From positions 9,393,012-9,457,011 of the forward strand of contig CM035808.1 in assembly GCA_020466095.1 (NCBI GenBank): 64,000 bases of DNA, given 5' to 3'. This document shows positions 41,726-53,370 of this stretch, one piece after another. Source of the stretch: Chlorops oryzae. Taxonomy: Eukaryota > Arthropoda > Insecta > Diptera > Chloropidae. Both the position numbers and the translations under genes were made by a program. Position 1 is the first letter of the stretch. Every line of letters begins with the position of its first letter. Below the pieces are notes generated by a model. The model ran no database searches. It was given only the letters and a program-made list of their open reading frames with translations, and had not been told where the DNA came from.

Positions 41726-43528
41726 TTCGGCTGACGTTCGGTTAGACACAAAACAAAAAAAAATACTGTTCAACTCGCAGAGATGATTTTTTTATTTTTT
41801 TTTATTTTTTGTTATTGCTGAAACGAGAGGAAGAAAGGAGGAAAATGAATATAAAAAGCAAAGATTTACGAAATTGAAAGAAAAGCGTATTTTTATGCAG
41901 CATCAAATTTCTTGGTCACGACGTGACTTCCGCGTTTCGCCAACATATTTTCATTTTAGATTTCCTTAATTTTTTTTTTTTACTATAGTTTTTCTTTTCA
42001 ATTTTTTTTCTTTTTTTCTCCAAAAGTGATAACAAAAGGCTTCATTATGTTCAATAAAAAATTATTTAAAAAAAAACAAAGCCTCAATGTTCGCGTGATC
42101 ATATTATTTGACACATACCGAAAAATTTGAATATCAATTAAATGGAATTAAACGATTTCGCAAAGTAAGACACTATAAAATTAAAAATGTATAAAAAAAA
42201 AAAATAAAACAAACAAAAAGACGAAGAAAAAAAACAAGCTCGCAATCAATGCACATAGAGATTACCAAAGACTCGAGAAGCACGACACAGGAATGATTGG
42301 ACAACCGCAGCGATAGCCGCAACACAGAAGGGACGATATTAGCACGTTCACTAACTTTAAGCAAATGACTGCAAACGAAACTTACGACGTCGATTTAGCA
42401 GTGGCCAAAAAATCGTTGATGGCTATTACAACAACCCACCACAAGACAACGCACACAGCACCGCACCGCACTAAAATATCCAGTTATACCACCGAAAAAG
42501 CCCAGCCAGTGCCAATGGACTTAAGTGCTATGAAAATCGACAAAAAAATGCACAAAGAGACCGCGGCAAAGAGTCGCAATGCAAAGCGAAAGAGCGCACC
42601 TATGCGCATGCGCTCAATATTCAACACGATCGCTCTTGTGCCAACGAAAAACCTATATTACTTTTCAGTTGTTGTGTTAAACACAATATGGTTACAATAG
42701 AAGATCACTTTGGAGCTGAGTGAGAGATTTTTATTGCCACAAATCCAGTGCTTTTGATTTTGAGAGCGTGCAAAAAGGCGTTGAACTGAATGGCTTCGCA
42801 CTCAATAAGTGCAACGTGGAAAAAGAGCTCAATATTCGAGAAAAAACAAAAACAAAAACAGAAACAACAAAACTTAAACTTTGAACGAGTCCAACGACAA
42901 GTTTCGACCATTTACGATAATCGAGCAACGTTGCCAAAGGTTGGCTTAGTTTCATTTTAATTATATTTTTTATTTATTATTTTTTTTTTATTTAAATTTT
43001 ATTTTTTTTTTTTAGGTTTTTGCACATTTCAATTTCGAGGCTAGTTCGACCTTTTTTGTGATCTTTTAAGCTGCTACTTTTTCTCGTATTGCACGATATA
43101 ACTTATAATGATATTAAAAATGAGTAAAAAAAAAGGAAATTAATAAAAATACAACATTGCCTAACACACAACATTGTATGGACAATTTAATTTGTTTTTC
43201 TGTCGAGTTAACATTTCAGAATTTTTTTTATGCTCATATTTAATTGAACATAAATTCACATGACTTTTGAACTGTCGAAGTTCTGTACATTCATTCTGAT
43301 ATTGATATTTAAACACACGCAGACTGAGAGGTGAACTTAGAACAGAGAAAATTCAAGAATTCCTTTCAAGCCTCTTTGAGACATTTGATTTTTTTTTTAA
43401 ACTGAAAGCAAAACATGTCCTTTCCCCTAGATCAACTTTCAGTTCAGTCAATGATTCTCGAGCACTTTTTAGCTGTAGATTTGGCTTAGTACCCCACGAA
43501 AATGTGAGCGTATCTGTCAATGGTGGAT
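41726..43528. other. Upstream region of gene B
   Basis: Putative promoter side of gene B on the minus strand; no distinct TATA/initiator pair picked out. A plus-strand frame at 42365-42700 has no supported features. Confidence 0.4.
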
Positions 43529-43536
43529 GCCTCAGG

Positions 43537-43678
43537 CAGCGACGGACTGGGAGTCAAAGGAGGCCCACCGGGCGTTTGAAAAATTGGGCCCTGTTACCTA
43601 AGAAAACAAAAAAAAAACCCTAACAGTTAAAAAGCACTGGACATTTGTCCGGTTGCCCGTAGGCCCAGTCCGCCCCTG
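43537..43678. mobile_element. hAT MITE, 142 bp, perfect 8-bp target duplication
   Basis: Ends CAGCGACGGACTGGG and, inward, CAGGGGCGGACTGGG. The duplication GCCTCAGG occurs at 43529-43536 and 43679-43686 without mismatch. Short and non-coding; ends and target size fit hAT. Confidence 0.9.
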
Positions 43679-43686
43679 GCCTCAGG

Positions 43687-44474
43687 GAGCTAAGTTCGAA
43701 CAGTTTTCAAAATTCGTTGAAACATTGAGCACCACTAGGACACGAGTAAGGACTTAAACCTATTCATTAATGAGTCAGAACTGGGAGAAAATTTGCTTTC
43801 CCTGAATATGCCATCAGGGGATATAGTTCCCATATCGTCGGCTTAAAGTGTAAACCTGCTAACTAACAATTTCAAAACTTTACAGGGTAAACAAAAAAAA
43901 ATTTTTTTTCAAGACTTCAAAGTAGGGAAGGAGACCCAAAATAAACCATCCATTTATTTTGTTCCTATATTAAGTCTCTTCTAAATTCGATTCTGTGCAC
44001 CATACAAAGTCTACTTGGAGTCACTTGTTGGTGTTAGCTGTGAACTTTGACCACAGTTGGACTTAGCAGTTTTACTCATCACCAATTTCTCCGTATTTAG
44101 AAATTAAAATTAAAAAAGATTTTTTTGCCTGACGATGCAGTGTGCTTTTTTCTTTCGAATGACATCGAAAAGTCGGAATCGGTCAAAAGTGGACTTAGCA
44201 GGCTTGCACTTTAAGCCGACAATATGCATCTAAATATATTTCAATATTACAGCTCTTAAGACACTCCAAAGGGGTTGATGGGCCACGAATCATGACGTAA
44301 AGAAATATGGTAATATCCGCCAATTGTGGCTGTCTGATGCGGTCAAGATCGAAGAAATTTCTATAATACGAGCAACCTTAAAGATAGGTCATTAATGGGG
44401 TGATGTTAATCAACTATTTTAAGGAGCTTTTGACCAATGATTTTTTTATCAGAAATTTTCATTTTTATAATATA
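43687..44474. other. Gene-free stretch
   Basis: No gene seen. Two halves carry mirror phrases: AGCCGACGATATGGG-like sequence at 43835-43845 pairs with GCCGACAATATGC at 44215-44227, and CAAGTAGACTTTGTATGG-type phrases lie between, so a decayed inverted element may be present. Confidence 0.35.
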
Positions 44475-45505
44475 CATGGTGTTCCGTAGCTGAGTGCTTT
44501 TCTCTATAGGGTTAATAGAGAAGGTCTTTGTGAACAAAAAATCGTATGGGAGGGGGTGTCTAAAATGTAACCCTGAGGAGCTATAGCGCCTAAAAGTTTT
44601 TTGGCAGTAAGTCTAGAAAAAAAAATTCTCCCACGATAATGGTTAATCGTAGAAAAAGAAAAATGAATGCCGTTTGAAACCCAATTGTATTGACTTTAAG
44701 GAAAAATTAAACTGATGGTAAAAATTTTACCCATTGAGGGAAAAATAAACGGTCAAAATCAATATTTCTGAAAAAAACTTTCAATTTTTTTACTTTGGGA
44801 GCCATTTTGGTATGAAAAAGGTCTCATTAACATATAATTTTCTGATTTTTTTTTGCATATGTCATACCTTATTTGCGGTTTAACCATCGAAAAAATGGGA
44901 TTTAAAAACGAACTTGAACATTTTTTTTATGTAATGAAAATCTTAAAAGAGCAATCTATGGCTTACAATGGCCAGCCAGCAATTTATTATTTAACACAAA
45001 TTTTGGTTTAAAACTATGCGAACTTTAACTGGAAAAATTGGTAATTTTTTGCTGAGGTTATTTAAATTGAATTAAAAAAAGTTCAAGTTCGTTTTTAAAT
45101 CCTATTTTTCCTGAGGTTAAACCGCTAACAAGGTATGACAAATGTACCAAGGTTTAAAAGGGAACTTACTGCAGATTCGGAAAAAAATGAGAAAAGTATG
45201 TGTTAATTAGACCTTTTTTATACCAAAATGGCTCTCAAAATAACAAAAAAATGTAAAAATTTCAAAATTTTTACTTTGATGGCAAAACTACCCTTGAAGC
45301 TGCAAAACATAATAAGACTTTTTTATACGCCTAGAAAAGGTCTGATAATTCTCTGTCGAACTGCATTAAAATTTTTTATCTGGGATTCAAACGTTTAGGC
45401 GTGAAAACTGTTTTTCTGAAACAACTGAAAATTTCTTTCTTTCCCTTATAACTCCTCAGGGTGCATTTTGGAGCCCTCCTCCCAAAAACACCTCGGAACA
45501 CCCTG
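44475..45505. mobile_element. ACAGGGTG TIR element with long inverted arms
   Basis: The right end GGAACACCCTG and left CATGGTGTTCC are inverted repeats next to TATA/TATA. The left arm (44475 to about 44930) and right arm (about 45090-45505) are inverted versions of one sequence: CGGTTTAACC, GAGCCATTTTGGTAT and AACTCCTCAGG occur in both. TA-type target. The partial copy at 22598 carries only one arm. Confidence 0.65.
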
Positions 45506-47221
45506 TATAATTTATGATTTACCAAAGACAGTAAAATAAGATTAAAATACAAAGTTTAAAAGAGGTCTTTTGGATCCATAATTTTCCAAACTGAGGGTCG
45601 TAGTCTTCACCCCCGTTTTAAAAATTTTTGAAAGTTTAAGTTCTCGAAGATATTCGTTTAGTCTTTATGCCAGTTTATCCCAATGGAATAACTTTCCTTT
45701 ATTTCAATTTTTCCATAATAAGTTTCCACATAAAATCAATAAGCCTGTCTGAAATCCTCCTGAAGACTTTGAAAGTTTAGACCATCCAAAAGTGCCTGAG
45801 AGCAATAAATTTATTTATAAAATTTTTCCAGAACAAAACAACATTCCGTTGGCTTTGTTTTTAAGACATGATTTTTTTTTATTTATTTATTTTTTTTTTT
45901 TTTTTGTGCACTTAAATTAAAAAATTTAATCTTCAATTGAACCGGTTTTTCTTCTAAATATGAAAATTATCTACTCATAGCATGTCTGTCACCCCGATTT
46001 GACAAGTCCGCCAAGGTTTGGATTAAACGAAAAATTTGCATTAAATGACAGCATTAAATGAAGAAGACTTTACACAAAGTGCAGTCGGTTAAAAAAAATG
46101 CGTTTTTCTCTTGTCATATGAATTTAAGCGTACAAGCGATCTTTATAATGGCCTCTTGCATTAAAATGTTGCCTTAACGAGCATGCGCGATGTTTTCGCC
46201 GAGCTATGAGTCCAATCGCAAGACCGGCACAGACTTGCTTATTACAACTAGTCGGAGTATTAACTCGATAAACTTAATCACTTTGGACATTTGACCCTAG
46301 TTGCAAGCTGCAATTTTTTGACATTTATGCCAAGGACCTATGCTTAACTGAAGGTGCCATAAAAATAAATTCGATTATTTATACGTTTTCTAAGGAAATT
46401 GGCTTTGATTACACTCATTAGGCACTTCCATTGAGACGAATTCTCAACATTGAATTATGCTAAATTGAGTTCTATTGTATTCATAAAAAAAAAAATTATC
46501 TCTTGCATTGCATTAAGATTTTTATTAAGTTATTCTATACAAATTTTTTGTAATACAATCACTGGGTGTGGTCCAGTGGCGTAGCGACGTTCAAAAAGTT
46601 TTCGTTCCAATGCACAAGTTTCACTTCTTCCCATTGACGGATTTACACGATCCGGATGTCTAACTGAGCGGATCATGCTATTCGGACTTGCATTATGAGG
46701 AATGATTAGAAAATGTCACTGGTCATGCTAGGAGATGCGATGGCGAAAAAAGCATTTGAGAGCAGTCACATTATGCTCTTGTCTCTCTAAATGTCAGTTT
46801 ATAGAAACCAGTTATGATAACTCTCAAATCTCTTTGCGCTTCTTTGTCATATGTTTACGTACAACGATCTTTTAAAAATCTTCATTTTTCAACAATTTTT
46901 GTTCGCCTCAGCCTAGGGCCATCGCAAACCCGACTTGATCTTCGGAGTTCTGAGTACGAGCACTGACATCCTGTATGCCTCTTCATTGCTAACGCTTGCA
47001 ACTGAACGCATAAAATATTCATTATTTAAAGTTTCAAGGAGCCATGAGTAGATCATAGCACATTGAACAGACATCCCTCCACGATTGACATGTCCTCCAA
47101 TGAGTTCTATTGATTCATACAAATGTCACTCTGTATGTCATCGATGACATCACTGATGACATTGTCATGCGGGAGATAATTTTCCGCTGGGTACAGGAGT
47201 TCGACTCTCTAATAAACCTAT
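45506..47221. other. Gene-free stretch
   Basis: No supported gene; T run near 45868-45905. Frame 46913-47122 (minus) without motif. Confidence 0.45.
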
Positions 47222-47229
47222 CTTTGATA

Positions 47230-47472
47230 GTAGTGTTGCAACGGATAGTGTATCCGGCATTCGGCCGACGGGCTGCTGGGCCGGATAGCCGGATATCCGG
47301 CTGCCGGATAGTAAATTTTTTTTTTTGTTATATGTTTTTCGGCTTTGAAGCCATATTGAACGGCGTACCGGCGGCCGGATATTGAATGTATCTGGTATCC
47401 GGTATCCGACCGGATACTAAATTAAACGCCGGATAGGCCGGATACCGGATAGTGGCTGGATATCCGTTGCAC
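47230..47472. mobile_element. hAT-like MITE rich in CCGGATA
   Basis: TGCAACGGATA at the left and TATCCGTTGCA at the right are inverted. CCGGATA or its inverse recurs about ten times inside. CTTTGATA (47222-47229) and CTTTGATG (47473-47480) match 7 of 8, fitting a hAT target duplication. Confidence 0.65.
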
Positions 47473-47480
47473 CTTTGATG

Positions 47481-50204
47481 CAACTTTCTTGACTCCTATG
47501 GTTTCTTTAGTCGGCACTGATGACTGAAGATTCGCTATCCATAGGAGCAAGTCACTTAATCGGAACTGTGTTTTTTTCGGCGAACCAACTTCGAAAGTTG
47601 CGAAATTTTTCGAACATCAATGCTTGTGTGACTTCAATTTTGAACCCACTGTTTTTTCCGATATCGTCATAGTTGACCGCATTTTTGACTTCCCGAGCTA
47701 TGATTTAGATGCGTCTAAGCCTAACGATTATTTGTTGCAATTTGCCGATTTGCCCGTAAATCTATTTGACGATTAGCGACGATAATGGAAGCCGGGCCTT
47801 ATGTGTTAAATTCTGCCGATCTGAAATAAAACTCAGCGTAGATTGTGCTGGCAAATCAAAGGATCCGGCTTTAATGCCGTTTAACTGATTCATATACCTA
47901 TGATAAATATATATACTTTTTTCAAAAATTTTGATATAAGAAAGTTGGACTCCTGCCAGCCGTCAGAAACCTGGTCAAAGCTGTCACAAAGAATATCAGT
48001 TCAAAGATTAAACCTTCAAAAAGTTGAAACTAGGATCAAAACGATGAACCTTATTGCATGGCGTTAAGGAAAAAACAGATCCCATTTCAGGGCACCACAT
48101 TGGCTAAAAGGCTTTGATTTCATCCAAAATTGACACGTGGGATTTGCGGTGTCCATTAAAAGATTCTCTGATCCATATCGATCGCCATAACTTCAAAAGC
48201 ATTCCTACTAGACACATACAAGTTTTACGTTGACCTTGATGGCGAGTTTATCTGACCTCTGACCAGAAAAAACAAACTCTCCTTTATACTACAATGTGCC
48301 AAAATTTGTGTCCATGACCGCGAAACTCTATCTCTGCAATTTACAATGACTTCTTTTTTTAGGTTTAGTTCAGATACTCGTGCGAAATAGACTGAAATCG
48401 CTATCATTATACCTAACTGTCACCATTCACCAAAATTTCCCAAGATGCGAACGAACTCAAGAAAAACACATTTTCGGAGCATCTTTTTTGAACTCAATGA
48501 TCAAAGCTTACAACATCCATCCATCGAAGTTAATTATTCAAAATGCATAAAAATGGGTTACGAATTCGATTTGATTATTATTTACAAACGTGAAACGTTC
48601 GGTCGTCTCAAAGCTCGATTTCGGCCAATTCAAGCTGCTGTCCTACAGAAGACATCGCAAAAGTGACAGAAACCGGTGAAGTCTCAAGGTCGTTGAGCAC
48701 AAAAAAAAAAAATGTTTAAAAAAAAATACAAACTTCGCACAGATCCGTAACGAGATTCATAGCTCGGGTGATGATGATGATGATGTTGATGTCCACATGC
48801 GCATGTGCAAAAGCGAAAGTAAAGTGGAGCACATGGGAACGGAAAAATACAACAATCGAATACATCGAAACAATCGATACATACAAACATACATACATGC
48901 GAATAAAAATCGGGTTATTGATGATGAACGTCTGTAGATTTATTAACCGAAATTTTGAATCTTTTGCTCGACCGTCCTCACGTAATTTAAATAATTATCT
49001 GGATAAGCAGAAAAAAAATTGTTTCCTTTAATTTAAAAGTTTTTTTTATTTTTACAGTAATTCTCTCGTTGTTAACCCGTAATGACTTTATCTCGTCGGC
49101 TGTGCATCTGTGCGTGCTTGTAAATCGATTATTTTGAATGTCATTGCAACGTGATACGAACAAGTCCTTCGTAACTTCGGACGTTCTCTTGAGGTGAATG
49201 TCGACCTTGAGTGTGAAACAATTTGGGGAAAATTATTTAATTTTTTTTAAATTTTTTTTTAAATTTATAAACGTAGAAAAGGCGATTTCTTTCGATGATG
49301 AACAAGGTGTCTTTACGTTCGAAAAGATTGCGACCCGAGATGTTTTTCAAAAGATAAAGAAAATAAAAGAAAAATAAAAAGGCAATAACAACGCGACAAC
49401 TCGAAAGCCTTCGCGGTTATGAGGTTTTTTCTCTCCTTTTTTTTTATTCATAAAAATCGAGTACAGAATATTGCCAATGGGATTTGAAAGTAAAATTGGT
49501 CTTCCATATATTATGTTGAAAATTGCGTGTTAATTTAAACTTTCAAGGATATTTGAAGGTCATTTGTCGGCTTTTTTCTTAACAAATAAACTTATGAATT
49601 TATCATCATTAATACCAAGTAAACAGTCCTTGAACAGTCCGATTAACAAAGGATATGTCAAAAATAAAAGCATATCTGATTTCACTTTTAAAATTATTCC
49701 ATGCATTTAATATTAAAATTACCAGTTTTTTGTTTTTATCTCAAAAATAATCATTTTTATGGGTGCTTTTAGGCTTTATTTTGGTTATTCAAAAAATAAG
49801 CGAAGTTTAAGTAATACTTTCAACGGCAAATGGCTCAATCACTAAAGGTTTAAAAGGGACTCCAGAAAAGCTTTGTTTTAAAAAAATATTTGCTGGAAAT
49901 CAAATCAACCAATAAAGAAATTTGGATCAAAAGTGCCTTTGACGTCCCCCCAGACATTCTCCAAGATGGCTATAAGATGCCCCTTTGCCGAAGTCAATTT
50001 TCAAATTTTTGAAATTTTTTGAAATCGGAGGATTAAATATAGCTCAAAGAATATTCATCGAAATATTTCGAAATATTTTTAGGGCATCTTTTGCAATTTT
50101 TGTGATAGACTCCACGGCAAAATGGGCAAAGCTGCCTGATTGCCAGGAGACCCATATCATCATGATGGACTATAGCTCTGAAGGTGCACTGCATAATGGA
50201 GCGA
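47481..50204. other. Gene-free stretch
   Basis: No supported gene on either strand. A short GAT run at about 48766-48785. Frames at 48445-48666 and 49985-50266 show neither signal peptide nor domain. Confidence 0.4.
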
Positions 50205-50208
50205 TTAA

Positions 50209-50768
50209 GGGGGTCTTCTCATTGAAAACCCGTTTTTGGACCCTTTTTAAAAAAATTCTTATTTGAAAACGCAAAGAATAATTGAAAACTTTTTTTTATT
50301 TATTGTATTACAAAAGGTTCAAAGTAAATACAAAAATTTTTTTTGCCTCGATACGTGGGCTGTTCAAAAAGAATTGGTGGTGAAAAAAAAGGTGTCGTCA
50401 CGGCGGCCACGATTCCAGGTCTCCGGAGCGTCCGAAATAGAAAAAAAACGGGGTTATAATCAGTATAGATGTAATTCTCGGGTGAACCTCAAGCTTAATT
50501 TTGTGATTTTTTTTGACAAAATGGCGGCTATTCAAAAAAAAATTTCAATTTCGGGCTTTTTTTGTAGTTTAGTGTAAAAAAAAAAAGTAGTAAAAAATAT
50601 TTTTTAAAATTATGGTCGAGATCTTGCTCGACAAAGAAGGCTATATCCTCTAAACTATTTCGAATTTCAAAAAATCCTTTTAGGGGCATATTCACAACTA
50701 CCCAAGCTATAAATAAATGCAAAAAAAAAAAAAGTCGAAAAAAAAAGTTGCTCAATGAGAAGACCCCC
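50209..50768. mobile_element. TTAA-flanked MITE (piggyBac-like), 560 bp
   Basis: Perfect 17-bp inverted ends GGGGGTCTTCTCATTGA, with TTAA at 50205-50208 and 50769-50772. No transposase frame. The end sequence differs from the 37.2 kb element, so a separate family. Confidence 0.75.
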
Positions 50769-50934
50769 TTAAAGAAAATTTTTATTGAGGATATTTATGA
50801 CTTGATTGATCTCTCCTTACAGGACACTTTACATGATCTTAAGTCTAGTGCTGCCACTTGATGGCAGTTAATTCTTCCTAATGTGCACCTCAATTCCCCT
50901 TAGATTGGACTTCTTCTACCTAAATTATGATATA

Positions 50935-51109
50935 CAGTCGAAACTCTCTATTACAAATTTCAAGGTACCTGGATTAAATTTTCCTTATAGAGACAATTCG
51001 TGATAAGGAGAACAGAAGACACTAAAAATCCAGCGAAAAAGGTTTCAAAAGATTTGCTATAGATAGAAATTCGTTATAGAGGAGTTCGTTATAGAGAGTT
51101 TCGACTGTA
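50935..51109. mobile_element. pogo/Tigger-like MITE, 175 bp
   Basis: Ends CAGTCGAAACTCTCTATTAC and, inward, CAGTCGAAACTCTCTATAAC, with TA at 50933-50934 and 51110-51111. CAGTCGAAACTCTC with TATAACGA subterminal sequence is typical of pogo-class elements. A similar decayed end (CACAGTCGAATCTTTCTATAACG) lies at 5941. Confidence 0.8.
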
Positions 51110-51189
51110 ATGTGGCTGCCACTTAGGCCGTTAATCGGATACCAAGGAGATTGTCTTGTGTTTGTGTGAGTGTATTTGTCTTATTATGT

Positions 51190-51330
51190 AGTGTGCCCCT
51201 AACATGCGATTTTTTGAAAAACCAGTGCTAGGCTTGGAACATTACACTCCGTTTCGCCTGTGCCGGGAATCGAACCTCGGACCCTGGGATCAAGAGCATA
51301 GAACGCATTCCCTACGATATCCCAGAGCCA
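51190..51330 (-). mobile_element. tRNA-derived SINE head
   Basis: On the minus strand a perfect B box GGTTCGATTCC (51266-51276) lies downstream of an A-box-like GGGATATCGTAGG (51311-51323), 34 nt apart, followed by CCGGCACAGGCG. There is no proper acceptor stem, so it is not a functional tRNA gene. 3' extent uncertain. Confidence 0.55.
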
Positions 51331-51597
51331 TGACTGTAATCGTAATGAGAAAAAAAAAGTCATTTTTTTAGTCCACGGAGAATGCCCTTGTATCATCACC
51401 CGGCACTGCTTTCAACCGGATCTTCAGTTTCTTTAAATTTGTATACTCCAATATTCGGACTAAGTAGAATTTTAGTGAATTGAAGATGGAATTGTAATTT
51501 TTTTCTACTATTTCGCGAGATATTCGGAATTATATCAATATTGAATCAGAAAGCAATTAGATATGCTGTGACAAAAAGTTATTGCTTCTAAAGTGGG

Positions 51598-52020
51598 GTC
51601 TCGTTATAAGTCGCCAGTATAGTCGATTCGCACTTACGTCATATCAATTAACCGGTTCGACTATACGTCGCAAATGATCGCACATTACGTCTAAAAGTTC
51701 GGGACATTTTTTTCGTCTTTTGCGGCAAAGTGCCATCTCCAATGAGGGTCAGGTGCGTTCCGTCAATTGAGGCAAACCATGAGATATGGAAGCATTTCAA
51801 ATCAATTGCGTGATTGTGGACCCAGCTTAAACGTTTGCATCGACGAATAATTGGAAAGTCAGACATTAGAGCAGTGATGCCAGTAAATGTAGGGAATTTT
51901 CATTTTATTGACTTTAAACATATTGTGTATCGAATTTTATGAGCTTTGAGGAATCCAATTAGATTTATTTCATGCAATCATATGAAGAAAACTGATTCGT
52001 TATAAGTCGATTCGCTATAC
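51598..52020. mobile_element. Decayed pogo-like element (tentative)
   Basis: GGGGTCTCGTTATAAGTCG at the left and TTCGTTATAAGTCG, CTATACGTCGATG at the right carry the repeated TATAAGTCG/TATACGTCG phrases of pogo/Tigger-like ends. A 72-codon minus-strand frame inside may be a transposase scrap but shows no catalytic motif. Confidence 0.35.
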
Positions 52021-53325
52021 GTCGATGTTTTTAGGAACGAAACTTACTTTTTTCTGAGAACACTGAACCCATATGTACATATACAAAGTACCATAAAAAG
52101 TACATAGTCCGAGAGTTATGCGTGCATGCGAGAGAGAGTGGGAGAGAGAGATACAGATATATAGAGGGAGAGCGAGACAGAGACGTTGCACGCACGACTC
52201 TTGGACTATTGTAGCCTTGGCCTATAGTCTTCCTAAAATTTCCTAGACTATTTTTCCCCGTTAGCATTCCCATAAGAATTCTTTCCTCCTAAATTTCCTC
52301 CTAAGCCCCTAAATTGGTAACGCTGCTTAACTCAAGTTCACCAGTCTATCAAAACTAAGCCCGCGCGAAAATTTCTCCAGACAAGACTCTTTTCCGCCCA
52401 CTGCACTTTCGTTTCTAAATCATTCTAAAATATTTTTAAAATATTTTTAATAAAATTTAATCTTAATAAATTCACTTTTTCATACCTTCTTTTATAAGTG
52501 CACTCTCCAAAAATTATTTGAAGTCATGGTAACGATCACTTTCAAAATTCCATTTTAGAGAACATTTTATTCATATTTTCATGAAAATTATTTTCTGATT
52601 AAGAACTGAGCACTTTTTTTATTTTTGTGACCCAATCACACAACATTTATGCCACTATTTGAACCCGTTTTCGAATCCATATATGGTCCAAACGATCATA
52701 TTTTTTCCGAAGCGAAAATAACCGCTGCGCCCACAGTGCACCAATTCGTTCACGTAGTGCCTTGTGAAAGATTCACTTCAGACTAAAGTAAGCGCACATT
52801 TTCTTTTCTTTTTTTGTTGTTGTGAAATTGCTCATTCGTGCAGCGAAAGTTTAGCTATTATTAAAGAAAAAGCATTGATATATCAATATGTAAGTAGCAA
52901 CAATTTGTTGTCCACCTAAAAACGACTCGGAATTTGAGTACTTTTCATGACGATGCGTGTAAATGTTAACCCAAACCTATCGAGCGCTCCGAATTCCACA
53001 GACGTTTATGTGTCGATTTAAGAAGAGTTAAAGTACGCATTATTTTTTTTCGCTCGGTTCATTTCGTTTTGATTTCCTTACTCTCACTTTTTTCATCATT
53101 TTATTTTATTTTATTTTATTTTATTTATTTTTTCGTTGGCTCTTTTCCCTTTTACTTTCATTTGGCATTTCGCCGGTAAATTGCGTTTAAAAAAAATCCA
53201 AACAATTCATGAATGAGTGAGCACAGAAAATTACACACTCAATGAAATCGAAATCGGGGGAAAAAAAAGTACAGTCTCACTACGAATTTGGAACATAAAT
53301 GAACTTTATTATATAATTTAAAAGG
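52021..53325. other. Gene-free stretch downstream of gene C
   Basis: No supported gene. GA-rich patch at 52128-52182 and ATTTT pentamer run at about 53099-53130. Confidence 0.45.
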
Positions 53326-53370
53326 TTTATTTTCTTAAATTCAACAACATTGAGACTGGTAGCCAAAACT

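Noticed and set aside
42365..42700. 111-codon plus-strand frame upstream of gene B
   Set aside because: Opens from a His/Thr/Lys-rich low-complexity run, has no signal peptide or homologue and overlaps the likely promoter region of gene B.
48445..48666. 73-codon plus-strand frame with a fair start context
   Set aside because: No domain, no splice partner and no copy elsewhere; left as chance.
50209..50768. Protein-coding gene from frames at 50263-50577 and 50528-50755
   Set aside because: Both frames lie inside a TTAA-flanked element with perfect inverted ends and lack transposase motifs.
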